Assembly (NCBI RefSeq): GCF_026191185.1
Contig: NZ_JAPHOV010000001.1
Span: 3,134,501-3,198,500, forward strand
Source: Legionella sp. PATHC032
Lineage (GTDB): Bacteria; Pseudomonadota; Gammaproteobacteria; Legionellales; Legionellaceae
Reading direction: 5' to 3'
DNA: 64,000 bases
The position numbers and the translations under genes were made by a program. Positions 1 to 9,090 of this stretch are shown piece by piece (position 1 is the first letter of the stretch; each line of letters opens with the position of its first letter). The notes under the pieces were generated by a model, which worked only from the letters and a program-made list of their open reading frames with translations, did no database searches and was not told the origin of the DNA.

Positions 1-112
1 GATGAATAACAGGAGACAAACTATGTGCAATTGGATTACCTATCACTGCAAAATGGTGAAGCACAAAAAAACTCCTTTATCCTATAGGTTTCGTTGGTTT
101 TCTAAATTATAA
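1..112 (+). CDS. possible 3' end of an upstream gene, or a 29-codon ORF
   Basis: A reading frame is open from the left edge of the window to a TAA at 110-112. It contains an ATG at 2 and another at 23, the second preceded by AGGAG at a good distance. It may be the tail of a gene that starts outside the window or a tiny basic, aromatic-rich peptide of 29 residues. No family is recognised. The rest of the stretch up to 245 is AT-rich and shows nothing else. Confidence 0.2.
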   Translation, partial: MNNRRQTMCNWITYHCKMVKHKKTPLSYRFRWFSKL

Positions 113-245
113 ACTTTTTTCACCCAAGCAGCACATCAATCCATATTTATCTTAAATCGAATCCTTGATGATCAAGCTGAAAAGTTAATTTAAGAGTTTT
201 GTAAGTTTTGTATGCGCAAATAAAAGGATAAAAATCGGCTAAGGC

Positions 246-277
246 GTGCTGAGTTTGCCTATAGCAAAACCCAGCAC
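246..277 (-). terminator. terminator-like hairpin after pepN
   Basis: GTGCTGAGTTTGC and GCAAAACCCAGCAC form an imperfect stem of about 13 pairs just beyond the pepN stop. Read on the minus strand it is followed, after about 11 bases, by a short T run. It is a plausible but weak Rho-independent terminator. Confidence 0.45.
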
Positions 278-290
278 ACGTTAATTCACT

Positions 291-2888
291 CTATTTTTCT
301 TCAACGACCAGACTCTTATCTATAACTTCACGCAAATCCCGCGATAAATCCAGTTGTGTAAGCTGCTCCAACTGATTCAGGATTAGCTTTTGTCTTGGCT
401 CATCATAACTTCGCCAGCGCGTAAAAGGGGTAGCCAATCGTGCAGCGATTTGAGGATTCAGTTTATCCAGTTTAATCAGCACATCACTTAAAAAAACATA
501 TCCGCTACCATCTAGGGCATGGAAGTTTCTGGGGTTAGCCATACAGAAAGCGCCAACCAGAGCCCTAACTTTATTGGGATTTTTAATACAAAAAGCAGGA
601 TGTTGCGTTAATTTTTTGACATGAGCCAATGTACCTGGTAATTCACATGCCGCTTGCATGGCAAACCACTTATCCAGTACCAATTCATTATGAGACCATT
701 GTTCATAAAATCTTTCTATGGCTTCGTTCCGGTGAGACTCCCTGGAACAATTGACTAGTAAGCTGCAACTGGCAATTTGATCCGTCATGGTCCGAGAGGC
801 TTTGAATTGTTCTTGGCATAATTCTAAAGCATCCGATTCTTTTGCTTTCATCATCAACCATAAACAGACATTTCTTAATTTTCTGCGTCCATAAGCTTGG
901 CCATGCATGCGATGATCTTCTAATTCCCATAATGCTTTATAAAGATCAGATGCCTTTGTGTATAAACCCAATCCCAATTGTTGACGGAAATAGTCTCGCA
1001 CTGATTCCACCTTGCTGACATCAACCCATTTCATTGTAGCTGCTACTTCTTCAAATCCTGGTGGTGTCAGCAACTCTGCCCGGAGATCCATATCAAGAGA
1101 CTCATCAAGCAAAACATGCTGAAAGGCAGCGATAAGAGTTTCAGACACTTGCCATTCACTGGTTGGTAATTTCAAGTTTTCATTGAGGCAGTTAAGAACC
1201 AGACGTTGTGCGGCGTCCCACTTGGCATATCCATCCGTTTCATAACGCAATAAAAATAACAAATCATCCTGCTCCAGATCATCATAAATTTTTACAGGAG
1301 CTGAAAATTCTCTTAATAGCGAGACAACTGGCTTCTCATTTAGCCCGGAAAAAATAAAACGTTGTTCCTTCTCTTTTAACTCCAAAAGCTCATTTTCTAT
1401 GGGAATCATTTCCCCTTTCGAATCAAATAATGCCATGCGAACCGGGATATGAAATGGTTTTTTCTCATGGCATTCAGGAGTAGGAGGACAATGTTGTTGC
1501 ATAGTAAGTTCTAATCGCCCTTCTGAAAAATGGCTTAGGACACGCACTTCAGGCGTCCCTGCCTGGCTATACCAAAGTTTGAATTGTGTTAAATCGACTC
1601 CGTTGGCATCTTCCATGGCAGCAACAAAATCATCAATGGTTACGGCATGGCCATCATGGCGTTTGAAATAAAGATCCATGCCTCGTCGAAACCTCTCCTT
1701 GCCTAGCAAAGTATGTTGCATGCGAATCACTTCCGCGCCTTTGTTATATACTGTCGCCGTATAAAAATTATTAATTTCCTGATAGGATTCAGGTCTTACT
1801 GGATGCGCCATACTCCCCGCGTCCTCAGGAAATTGAGCGCTACGCAATACCTTAACGTCCATGATCCGATTGACATCACGAGAATTCATATCCCGAGAAA
1901 ATTCCTGATCCCGAAAAACAGTCAATCCCTCTTTCAAACTTAACTGGAACCAGTCACGACAAGTCACACGATTTCCTGTCCAGTTATGGAAATACTCATG
2001 GCCTACTACACCTTCAACATCCGCAAAATCTTGATCAGTGGCTGTTTCAGGGCGAGCAAGGATGTATTTGGAATTAAATATATTCAATCCTTTGTTTTCC
2101 ATGGCTCCCATATTGAAATCGCTTACAGCGACTATCATATAAATATCTAAATCGTACTCACGACCATAAACCTCTTCATCCCATTTCATGGCCTTTTTTA
2201 ATGACTCCATGGCATGAGAGCACTTGTCTTCATTCCCTGGCTCTACATAAATACGTAAATCAACAGTTTTCCCAGAGCAAGTAACAAAACTGTCTCTAAC
2301 ACTAGCTAAATTACCAGCTACCAAAGCGAATAAATAAGAGGGCTTCTTGAAAGGATCCTTCCAAACCACCCAATGACGTCCATCAGCGGTTTCCCCAGCA
2401 TCCATTAAATTACCGTTAGACAATAAAATTGGATATTGCTTTTTATCAGCATTGATTCTTGTTGTAAAAGTTGCCAAAACATCGGGTCTATCCAGATAAT
2501 AGGTAATTCGCCTAAAACCTTCTGCTTCACATTGAGTACAAAACAAATGGTTAGAACGATAAAGTCCTGATAATTGTGTATTTTCTTGTGGTTTGATGCG
2601 AGTCACTATGTTAAGGATTATTTCATCAGAGCATCGCTCTATAATAAGGGCGTCTTTAGACAAAACATACTCTGTGGGTTCTAATTTTCGCCCATTTAAA
2701 TGCAAACCGATTAATTCCAGCTCTTCACCATACAAATGCAAAGCGCCATCCTTTTGACGTGTTAACTTAAGAGTGCTGCTCACTAAAGCATGGTCATCAT
2801 ACAAATCAAAGTTCAATTCCACCATCTCAACTGTGAAACAAGGCGATTGATAATTCTTCAAATAAATGGTCGTGTCTGGCATAGTCAT
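291..2888 (-). CDS. pepN: aminopeptidase N (M1 family zinc metallopeptidase)
   Basis: This is the cytoplasmic broad-specificity aminopeptidase N, which removes N-terminal residues during peptide turnover. At 865 residues it is close to the usual proteobacterial length of about 870. The exopeptidase motif GAMEN lies near residue 261. The zinc site HEYFH lies near 296-300, with the third ligand Glu in LKEGLT about 18 residues further on. The C-terminal half is the typical helical M1 domain. AGGAAG lies 2 bases before the first ATG and 8 before a second ATG two codons downstream (2882), so the true start may be the second one. It is divergent from prkA and appears to be a single-gene unit. The family assignment is certain. 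Confidence 0.97.
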   Translation of the reverse strand: MTMPDTTIYLKNYQSPCFTVEMVELNFDLYDDHALVSSTLKLTRQKDGALHLYGEELELIGLHLNGRKLEPTEYVLSKDALIIERCSDEIILNIVTRIKPQENTQLSGLYRSNHLFCTQCEAEGFRRITYYLDRPDVLATFTTRINADKKQYPILLSNGNLMDAGETADGRHWVVWKDPFKKPSYLFALVAGNLASVRDSFVTCSGKTVDLRIYVEPGNEDKCSHAMESLKKAMKWDEEVYGREYDLDIYMIVAVSDFNMGAMENKGLNIFNSKYILARPETATDQDFADVEGVVGHEYFHNWTGNRVTCRDWFQLSLKEGLTVFRDQEFSRDMNSRDVNRIMDVKVLRSAQFPEDAGSMAHPVRPESYQEINNFYTATVYNKGAEVIRMQHTLLGKERFRRGMDLYFKRHDGHAVTIDDFVAAMEDANGVDLTQFKLWYSQAGTPEVRVLSHFSEGRLELTMQQHCPPTPECHEKKPFHIPVRMALFDSKGEMIPIENELLELKEKEQRFIFSGLNEKPVVSLLREFSAPVKIYDDLEQDDLLFLLRYETDGYAKWDAAQRLVLNCLNENLKLPTSEWQVSETLIAAFQHVLLDESLDMDLRAELLTPPGFEEVAATMKWVDVSKVESVRDYFRQQLGLGLYTKASDLYKALWELEDHRMHGQAYGRRKLRNVCLWLMMKAKESDALELCQEQFKASRTMTDQIASCSLLVNCSRESHRNEAIERFYEQWSHNELVLDKWFAMQAACELPGTLAHVKKLTQHPAFCIKNPNKVRALVGAFCMANPRNFHALDGSGYVFLSDVLIKLDKLNPQIAARLATPFTRWRSYDEPRQKLILNQLEQLTQLDLSRDLREVIDKSLVVEEK

Positions 2889-2951
2889 TGCTTCCTATAA
2901 AAAAAACGAATAAGTTTATTGATTTATGTATTAAATTAAGTGGTTAGTCTA

Positions 2952-2958
2952 CTATACT
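2952..2958 (+). promoter_or_regulatory. putative prkA -10 element (CTATACT)
   Basis: CTATACT lies about 95 bases before the prkA ATG, with no good -35 box at the standard distance. A C directly before TATACT is the form preferred by sigma S in enterobacteria, where the homologous yeaGH genes are RpoS-dependent. That regulation here is inference. Confidence 0.35.
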
Positions 2959-3053
2959 ATGAATTAAAAGAAGTAGTTTTTGCTTTTATACAGGAAAGAG
3001 TAAAAAAGAATCACATTATATCCTTCTCAGGGTTAAGTAAAAGGGGATGGCGC

Positions 3054-4985
3054 ATGAATACACAAGATTTTTTAGCGGGTTATACCAAACGATTTGTTGA
3101 TAATAAAGAAGAAGACATGAGTTTGGATGAGTATCTGGAATTGTGCAAAACGGACCCGACAGCATATGCCAACCCAGCAGAGCGTTTGCTTATGGCGATA
3201 GGCGAGCCTGAATTGATTGATACTCGACATGATCCGGTTCTATCACGAATTTTCTCAAATAAAATAATCCATCATTATGAAGTTTTTAAAGATTTTTATG
3301 GAATGGAAGAACCCATTGAGCAAATCGTTGGCTTTTTAAAACATGCTGCGCAAGGTTTAGAGGAAACGAAACAGGTTTTATATCTTTTAGGGCCTGTTGG
3401 TGGAGGTAAATCGTCCATTGCAGAAAAATTGAAAGACTTAATGGAAAGAGTCCCTTTTTATGCAATCAAAGGCTCCCCTGTCTTTGAATCTCCACTGTCA
3501 TTATTTAACCCCTTGGAAGATGGTGAATTACTTAGAGAACGTTTTGGTATCCCAACACGCTACCTACGCTACTTAATGTCCCCCTGGGCAGTCAAACGAT
3601 TACAGGAATACAATGGCGACATCAGCAAATTCCGGGTTATTAAAGTCAAGCCTTCTCGACTCAAACAAATTGCCATCGCAAAAACAGAACCTGGCGATGA
3701 AAACAATCAAGACATTTCTTCTCTGGTTGGTAAAGTCGATATCCGTAAATTGGAAGAATTTTCCCAAGATGATCCTGATGCTTACAGCTACTCTGGAGGC
3801 TTGTGTCGAGCCAACCGCGGGCTTTTGGAATTCGTGGAAATGTTTAAGGCACCGATAAAGGTACTTCATCCCTTGCTGACCGCAACGCAAGAAGGTAATT
3901 ACAATGCCACAGAAGGGCTTTCAGCTATTCCTTTTGAAGGAATTATACTGGCCCACTCCAATGAATCAGAATGGCAATCCTTTAGAAACAATAAAAATAA
4001 CGAAGCATTTATAGACCGAATCAACATAGTCAAAGTGCCTTATTGCCTGCGTGTTTCTGAAGAAATCAAAATCTACCAAAAACTAATCCATAACAGTTCT
4101 TTAGCCAATGCGCCTTGCGCACCTGGTACACTGGATATGCTAGCCCAGTTTTCTGTATTAACCCGTTTAAAAGAACCACAAAACTCCAGCATTTACTCCA
4201 AAATGCGCGTGTATAATGGAGAGAGTTTGAAAGATACCGATCCCAAGGCAAAATCGTATCAGGAGTATAGAGATTTTGCAGGGGTTGACGAAGGGATGAG
4301 CGGAATATCCACGCGGTTTGCCTTCAAAATCCTTTCAAAAGTATTCAATTTTGATCATACTGAAGTGGCAGCAAACCCGGTTCATTTAATGTATGTGCTG
4401 GAACGCCAAATCGAACAGGAACAATTTCCTCAAGAGTTACATGAAACCTACTTGAACTTCATTAAAGAATATTTGGCGACCAAATACGTCGATTTTATAG
4501 GTAAGGAAATTCAAACCGCTTACCTGGAATCCTATTCTGAGTATGGGCAGAACATATTTGATCGTTACATTACCTATGCTGATTTCTGGATTCAAGATCA
4601 GGATTATCGCGATCCGGATACTGGCGAGATATTTGACCGAGCCTTATTAAACCTGGAATTGGAGAAAATCGAAAAACCGGCAGGGATCTCCAATCCTAAA
4701 GACTTCCGTAATGAAGTAGTCAATTTCGTACTGCGCGCTCGAGCAAATAACCGAGGAAAAAACCCTGTATGGAATAGCTATGAAAAACTAAAATCAGTCA
4801 TTGAGAAAAAAATGTTTACCAATACTGAAGATTTGTTACCCGTTATTTCTTTCAATGCCAAAGCATCTGAAGAAGATAAGAAAAAACATGAAGAATTTAT
4901 CTCTCGAATGGTAGAGAAAGGCTACACACGAAAGCAAGTTCGCTTACTTTGTGAATGGTACTTGAGAGTAAGGAAGTCACAATAA
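3054..4985 (+). CDS. prkA: PrkA/YeaG family serine protein kinase
   Basis: This is a PrkA-type protein, an AAA+ ATPase fold with a C-terminal kinase-like domain, known as YeaG in E. coli and tied to nutrient-stress and stationary-phase responses. The Walker A motif GPVGGGKS lies near residue 112. The length of 643 residues fits the family. I chose the ATG at 3054 because it follows AAGGGG and because the protein then begins MNTQDFLAGY, as homologues do. The frame can be extended to a GTG at 2940, but those 38 residues look non-conserved. It is followed by the DUF444 gene and spoVR in the same direction, the module seen as yeaG-yeaH-ycgB in E. coli. The three probably act together. Confidence 0.93.
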   Translation: MNTQDFLAGYTKRFVDNKEEDMSLDEYLELCKTDPTAYANPAERLLMAIGEPELIDTRHDPVLSRIFSNKIIHHYEVFKDFYGMEEPIEQIVGFLKHAAQGLEETKQVLYLLGPVGGGKSSIAEKLKDLMERVPFYAIKGSPVFESPLSLFNPLEDGELLRERFGIPTRYLRYLMSPWAVKRLQEYNGDISKFRVIKVKPSRLKQIAIAKTEPGDENNQDISSLVGKVDIRKLEEFSQDDPDAYSYSGGLCRANRGLLEFVEMFKAPIKVLHPLLTATQEGNYNATEGLSAIPFEGIILAHSNESEWQSFRNNKNNEAFIDRINIVKVPYCLRVSEEIKIYQKLIHNSSLANAPCAPGTLDMLAQFSVLTRLKEPQNSSIYSKMRVYNGESLKDTDPKAKSYQEYRDFAGVDEGMSGISTRFAFKILSKVFNFDHTEVAANPVHLMYVLERQIEQEQFPQELHETYLNFIKEYLATKYVDFIGKEIQTAYLESYSEYGQNIFDRYITYADFWIQDQDYRDPDTGEIFDRALLNLELEKIEKPAGISNPKDFRNEVVNFVLRARANNRGKNPVWNSYEKLKSVIEKKMFTNTEDLLPVISFNAKASEEDKKKHEEFISRMVEKGYTRKQVRLLCEWYLRVRKSQ

Positions 4986-4997
4986 TAGGTAGCATAA

Positions 4998-5020
4998 TTC
5001 ATAACGTGACAGGTTATGAA
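4998..5020 (+). repeat. perfect 8-bp inverted repeat between prkA and yeaH
   Basis: TTCATAAC and GTTATGAA flank a 7-base loop just after the prkA stop. There is no T run, so it does not look like a terminator. It could be an RNA-processing or stability hairpin within the operon, or a binding site. Confidence 0.4.
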
Positions 5021-5136
5021 ATACAGTCAGGATTATAAGTAACTATCTGAAGCAATAAAATGGAACCCAAACTCAGATATCGCTAATAGCCTGACTAACA
5101 AAAAACTTACCTGCAGAAGGTGTGGAGCTAACAATT

Positions 5137-6402
5137 ATGTCGCAATTAATTGATAGACGACAAAATGCTGGAAAAAAAAGCACGGTTAATCGCCAACGTT
5201 TTTTACGCCGTTATAAAAGCCAAATTAAAAAAGCAGTTTCTGAGGCTGTCGGAAAACGGAGTATTACTGAAATTGACCAAGGCGAACAAATCACTATACC
5301 CGCCAAAGACATTTATGAGCCTCAATTCCATAGAGGCCATGGTGGCCATATCGAACGTGTACTACCTGGAAATGATAACTTCATCGCCGGAGACAGGATA
5401 AAAAGGCCTGGCGGTGGAGGTGCTGGAGGTGCTGGAGGTAACGCCAGCGATAGCGGTGAAGGTGAAGATAATTTTGTTTTTGAATTATCCCGTGAAGAAT
5501 TTTTGGAGCTCTATTTTGAAGATCTGGAATTACCTGATTTGGTAAAAAAGGAATTAGCAAGAATTAGCACTTATAAAACAGTAAGAGCTGGCGTAACCAC
5601 GAGTGGAATACCTAATAATATTAATGTCCTTCGTTCAATGAAGCAAGCAACAGGACGTCGCGTCGCTTTAGCCTCCCCCTATAAAAAGCGCTTAAAGGAG
5701 GCTGAAGAAGAACTTGAACGCCTGAAGCAATTAGCCAATCCGGACAAGCTAGATATTTTGAAGCTTGAAAGAGACATTGAGTTTTTCAAAAAAAAGATAC
5801 AGACCGTACCATTTATAGACACAATTGACCTGCGTTATAATCACCGTGTGCGAGTGCCATCACCATCTACACAAGCAGTGATGTTTTGTGTGATGGACGT
5901 ATCAGGCTCCATGGATGAAGCTAAAAAAGACATAGCAAAACGCTTTTTCATATTACTTTATATGTTTCTTACCAAAAATTACGAAAAAATTGAATTGGTT
6001 TTTATCCGCCATCACACCTCAGCCAAAGAAGTTAATGAAGAGGAATTTTTTTATTCACGCGAGACGGGCGGCACCGTTGTTTCCAGTGCCCTGGAGTTAT
6101 TAAATACCATCATTGAGGCACGCTATCCTCCTCAAGCCTGGAACATTTATGTTGCCCAAGCATCCGATGGCGATAACTGGAATGCAGACTCTCCTTACTG
6201 CCAGGAGCTGCTACAGGAAAAAATTATGCCTTTATTGCAATATTTTGCTTATATTGAAATCATGCCCCGTCATCATCAAAGTTTGTGGGAAGTATATCAA
6301 CAAGTAAAAGAACGTTATCCTAATTTTGCCATGGAAAATATTGATAATGTCGCTGACATTTATCCTGTATTTCGCGAATTATTTAAAAGGAAAACGCTAT
6401 GA
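5137..6402 (+). CDS. yeaH: YeaH/YhbH family protein (DUF444, vWA-like)
   Basis: This is a DUF444 protein of 421 residues, the usual partner of PrkA. A glycine-rich stretch follows residue 89. A von Willebrand A-like metal-binding motif (MDVSGSMDE) sits near residue 252, and a predicted coiled segment precedes it. The start at 5137 is preferred over the ATG at 5122 because GGAGCT precedes it and the protein then begins MSQLIDRR. Its stop overlaps the spoVR start in ATGA, which implies translational coupling. The biochemical role in the family is not settled. The link to the PrkA kinase rests on conserved gene order. Confidence 0.92.
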   Translation: MSQLIDRRQNAGKKSTVNRQRFLRRYKSQIKKAVSEAVGKRSITEIDQGEQITIPAKDIYEPQFHRGHGGHIERVLPGNDNFIAGDRIKRPGGGGAGGAGGNASDSGEGEDNFVFELSREEFLELYFEDLELPDLVKKELARISTYKTVRAGVTTSGIPNNINVLRSMKQATGRRVALASPYKKRLKEAEEELERLKQLANPDKLDILKLERDIEFFKKKIQTVPFIDTIDLRYNHRVRVPSPSTQAVMFCVMDVSGSMDEAKKDIAKRFFILLYMFLTKNYEKIELVFIRHHTSAKEVNEEEFFYSRETGGTVVSSALELLNTIIEARYPPQAWNIYVAQASDGDNWNADSPYCQELLQEKIMPLLQYFAYIEIMPRHHQSLWEVYQQVKERYPNFAMENIDNVADIYPVFRELFKRKTL

Positions 6403-7922
6403 GAAAAAAGCCACTGTCAACCGGTGCAGAATGGACTTTCGAGTTAATACAGGCCTATGACCGCGAAATTGCGCGCATCGCTAAAAGCTTTAATTTGGAT
6501 ACCTATCCAAACCAAATTGAAATCATTACCGCAGAACAAATGATGGATGCCTACTCATCTGTGGGTATGCCCATCGGTTACCACCATTGGTCTTTTGGAA
6601 AACATTTTGTCAGTGTTGAGAAAAGTTATAAAAGAGGACAAATGGGCTTGGCCTATGAGCTTGTAATTAATTCCAATCCTTGTATTTCTTATTTAATGGA
6701 AGAAAATACCATGGCTATGCAAGCATTGGTTATTGCCCACGCATGCTATGGCCACAATTCTTTTTTTAAAAACAATTACTTATTTAAAATGTGGACTTCT
6801 GCAGATGCTATTATTGACTATCTGGTATTCGCCAAGAAATACATCAGTGATTGTGAGGAACGTTATGGAATAGATGCGGTAGAGTCAATACTTGATGCTT
6901 GCCATGCCCTTATGAATTACGGAGTTGATCGATACAAGCATCCCGCTCCTTTATCTATCCAGGAAGAAAAAATTCGACAGCAAAACCGTGAAATTTACAT
7001 GCAATCACAAGTTAATGAATTATGGAGAACAATACCTTTCAGTAAGCAAATCGATAAAAACGGACAAAAAAAGCGCTTCCCAGAAGAACCTCAGGAAAAT
7101 ATTCTTTATTTTATAGAAAAAAATGCCCCTCTCTTAGAGCCCTGGCAAAGAGAAATAGTGCGTATAGTAAGAAAATTAGCCCAATATTTTTATCCTCAGG
7201 GACAAACTAAAGTGATGAATGAAGGATGGGCTTGCTTTTGGCATTATACTATTTTGCATGCCTTGTATGACGAAGGTTTAGTGACCGATGAATTTATGCT
7301 GGAAATACTACAAAGCCACACCAATGTCATCATGCAACCAGCATACAATAGTCCTTATTACAGCGGTATTAATCCATATACCCTTGGCTACCACATGATG
7401 CAAGACATCAAACGAATCTGTGAAAACCCCACAGAGGAAGACAAAAAGTGGTTCCCCTATCTCGCGAACACAGATTGGCTCACAAGCCTTGATACAGCGA
7501 TGCGCAACTACAAAGATGAAAGCTTTATCGCTCAATACCTGTCACCAAAACTTATACGAGATTTAAAACTGTTCCATATAGTTGATGATGATCGCAACTC
7601 CGAATTATACATCAATGCCATTCACGACGAATGGGGATATCAGCAAATCAGAGAAGCATTATCCAGGCAATATAATCTGGGTTATCTGGAACCTGATATT
7701 CAAGTCTATTCTGTCGATTTGCAAGGAGATCGCTCTTTGACTTTAAGATACTCTCAACAAAACAGGGTACCACTTGGAAGTTCAACTAATGAAGTATTGA
7801 AGCACTTACATTATTTATGGCAATTTCCGGTCATATTACAGGCAGTAGATGTGGAAAATAAAATCACCGAGGAATTTAGTTGTCCACCACTAAATACAAA
7901 TAAAACAGCGGAAACTCATTGA
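6399..7922 (+). CDS. SpoVR family protein (YcgB-like)
   Basis: A SpoVR family protein of 507 residues, close to the usual length of about 510. In Bacillus SpoVR acts in spore cortex formation. In non-sporulating proteobacteria the homologue YcgB goes with PrkA and YeaH in starvation. The family block around EGWACFWHYT is present near residue 275. Its ATG overlaps the preceding TGA by four bases, so it is the third gene of the prkA-yeaH-spoVR operon. No terminator is evident after it. Confidence 0.93.
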   Translation: MRKKPLSTGAEWTFELIQAYDREIARIAKSFNLDTYPNQIEIITAEQMMDAYSSVGMPIGYHHWSFGKHFVSVEKSYKRGQMGLAYELVINSNPCISYLMEENTMAMQALVIAHACYGHNSFFKNNYLFKMWTSADAIIDYLVFAKKYISDCEERYGIDAVESILDACHALMNYGVDRYKHPAPLSIQEEKIRQQNREIYMQSQVNELWRTIPFSKQIDKNGQKKRFPEEPQENILYFIEKNAPLLEPWQREIVRIVRKLAQYFYPQGQTKVMNEGWACFWHYTILHALYDEGLVTDEFMLEILQSHTNVIMQPAYNSPYYSGINPYTLGYHMMQDIKRICENPTEEDKKWFPYLANTDWLTSLDTAMRNYKDESFIAQYLSPKLIRDLKLFHIVDDDRNSELYINAIHDEWGYQQIREALSRQYNLGYLEPDIQVYSVDLQGDRSLTLRYSQQNRVPLGSSTNEVLKHLHYLWQFPVILQAVDVENKITEEFSCPPLNTNKTAETH

Positions 7923-8084
7923 TGATCTTATAGGACTTACTCAAAATAGCAATTAGTTTTCAATTATATATAAGTACCGGTATCTTTATCCTTTACTCAC
8001 TGCCCCTTAAGTGATATTGAAGCAATTTATCTGTCTACCCCTTCGGCAACAGGCAATCTGCGGATGCCCCGATCGAAATACTCT

Positions 8085-8117
8085 CCTAATAATTTCTTAA
8101 TAATTTTGTACTATACT
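8085..8117 (+). promoter_or_regulatory. PmrA-type tandem site and -10 element for the 8148 gene
   Basis: CCTAATAAT and CTTAATAAT are separated by two bases (8085-8104). They match the known L. pneumophila PmrA consensus of two cTTAATatT repeats 11 bases apart. A TATACT box (8112-8117) follows after 7 bases, and the ATG is 30 bases further on. PmrA activates many Dot/Icm effector genes. That this site works is inferred from sequence only. Confidence 0.65.
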
Positions 8118-8147
8118 TTGCCATAATCAATCTTTGGGGTCACTGCC

Positions 8148-9008
8148 ATGCCTTTAGCTCAAACCAAACGCCTGATTAACACCTACGGCGCTTCACTTAA
8201 AAATGGAACAATTTCTAACGAAGAACTGATTAATTTGCTGGATCCCAACACTTTTACAAAATCAGAAGGTTATGTGGATCCCAATGCCCCGGTTTCAGAC
8301 TCCAATCACAGCAAAATGGATGCAATAAAGGATTTTGTATTAACTATTGGCCCAACTTTAGATTCTGAGATACTTCACCAATTAACATCTCGAGTGATCG
8401 AACTATCGCCCCCAGGAGATAGAAACACTTTTATGAGAGGCTCCAGCTTGGAAAAAGCTTTTTTAGCTTTTGAAATGGCTTACTATCCAACAAAAGCAGA
8501 AGAGCATTTCAACTCAACAAGAATTAGAACAGAATTCCCAGGCGAAAATGATATTGCCAATCTTAAAGCGGTTATTTTGAATCCAATCATTGCATTTTTC
8601 CAATCGCCTCCCGGAACCGATGAAAAATTAGAAAAACTAATTGAATTGTGCACAGATTATAAAGAGCACTTGCAACCCTCTCTAACCGATGACGTTAATA
8701 ATCTAGTAAATAAAAAACATGCGATTGTTACAAGCATGCTAGCAGCTCTCACTGACAGCACAGCTTCAAATAGTGCAACAAAAATTAAAAATATGGAGCA
8801 AATACTGACTGAGGAACACAAAGCCACTTTAAAAGATCGCCGCGACTCATGGAGTGGCGCAAGATTTCTTGAAAGCATACTGCACATATTAAGCCTGGGC
8901 ATTTATTCAAAACTGACCAAAGGCACTTTTAAGTTTTGGAAAAGCCATGGCGAGGCTCTCTCCGATAACATTGAAGAAGTTAGCAAACAGCAACCTGACA
9001 TGAAATAA
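8148..9008 (+). CDS. hypothetical protein, candidate Dot/Icm effector
   Basis: A 286-residue protein of no recognised enzymatic family, recalled as lpg2813-like. It is soluble for most of its length. Near residues 244-265 it carries a short hydrophobic helix followed by an aromatic and basic segment (FLESILHILSLGIYSK, TKGTFKFW). The last 20 residues are polar and glutamate-containing, as in many Dot/Icm substrates. The start is supported by GGGG upstream and by a promoter of PmrA geometry. It lies between the stress operon and the convergent lapA gene. The effector status is inferred from the promoter and C-terminus, and no activity can be assigned. Confidence 0.7.
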   Translation: MPLAQTKRLINTYGASLKNGTISNEELINLLDPNTFTKSEGYVDPNAPVSDSNHSKMDAIKDFVLTIGPTLDSEILHQLTSRVIELSPPGDRNTFMRGSSLEKAFLAFEMAYYPTKAEEHFNSTRIRTEFPGENDIANLKAVILNPIIAFFQSPPGTDEKLEKLIELCTDYKEHLQPSLTDDVNNLVNKKHAIVTSMLAALTDSTASNSATKIKNMEQILTEEHKATLKDRRDSWSGARFLESILHILSLGIYSKLTKGTFKFWKSHGEALSDNIEEVSKQQPDMK

Positions 9009-9047
9009 GTATCAATCGATAATCAATAAACTGACTTTAAACAAATA

Positions 9048-9080
9048 GCCTCTCAAAAATATTTAAGATTCTTGAGAGGC
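9048..9080 (-). terminator. hairpin between the 8148 gene and lapA
   Basis: GCCTCTCAA and TTGAGAGGC form a 9-bp stem in the short convergent gap. The T run on the minus strand is weak (TATTTGTTT). It may serve lapA or both genes. Confidence 0.45.
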
Positions 9081-9090
9081 ATTCAAACAA

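Noticed and set aside
2940..3053. GTG-started 38-codon extension of prkA
   Set aside because: The ATG at 3054 has a better ribosome site and gives the family N-terminus. The extension also covers the likely -10 box.
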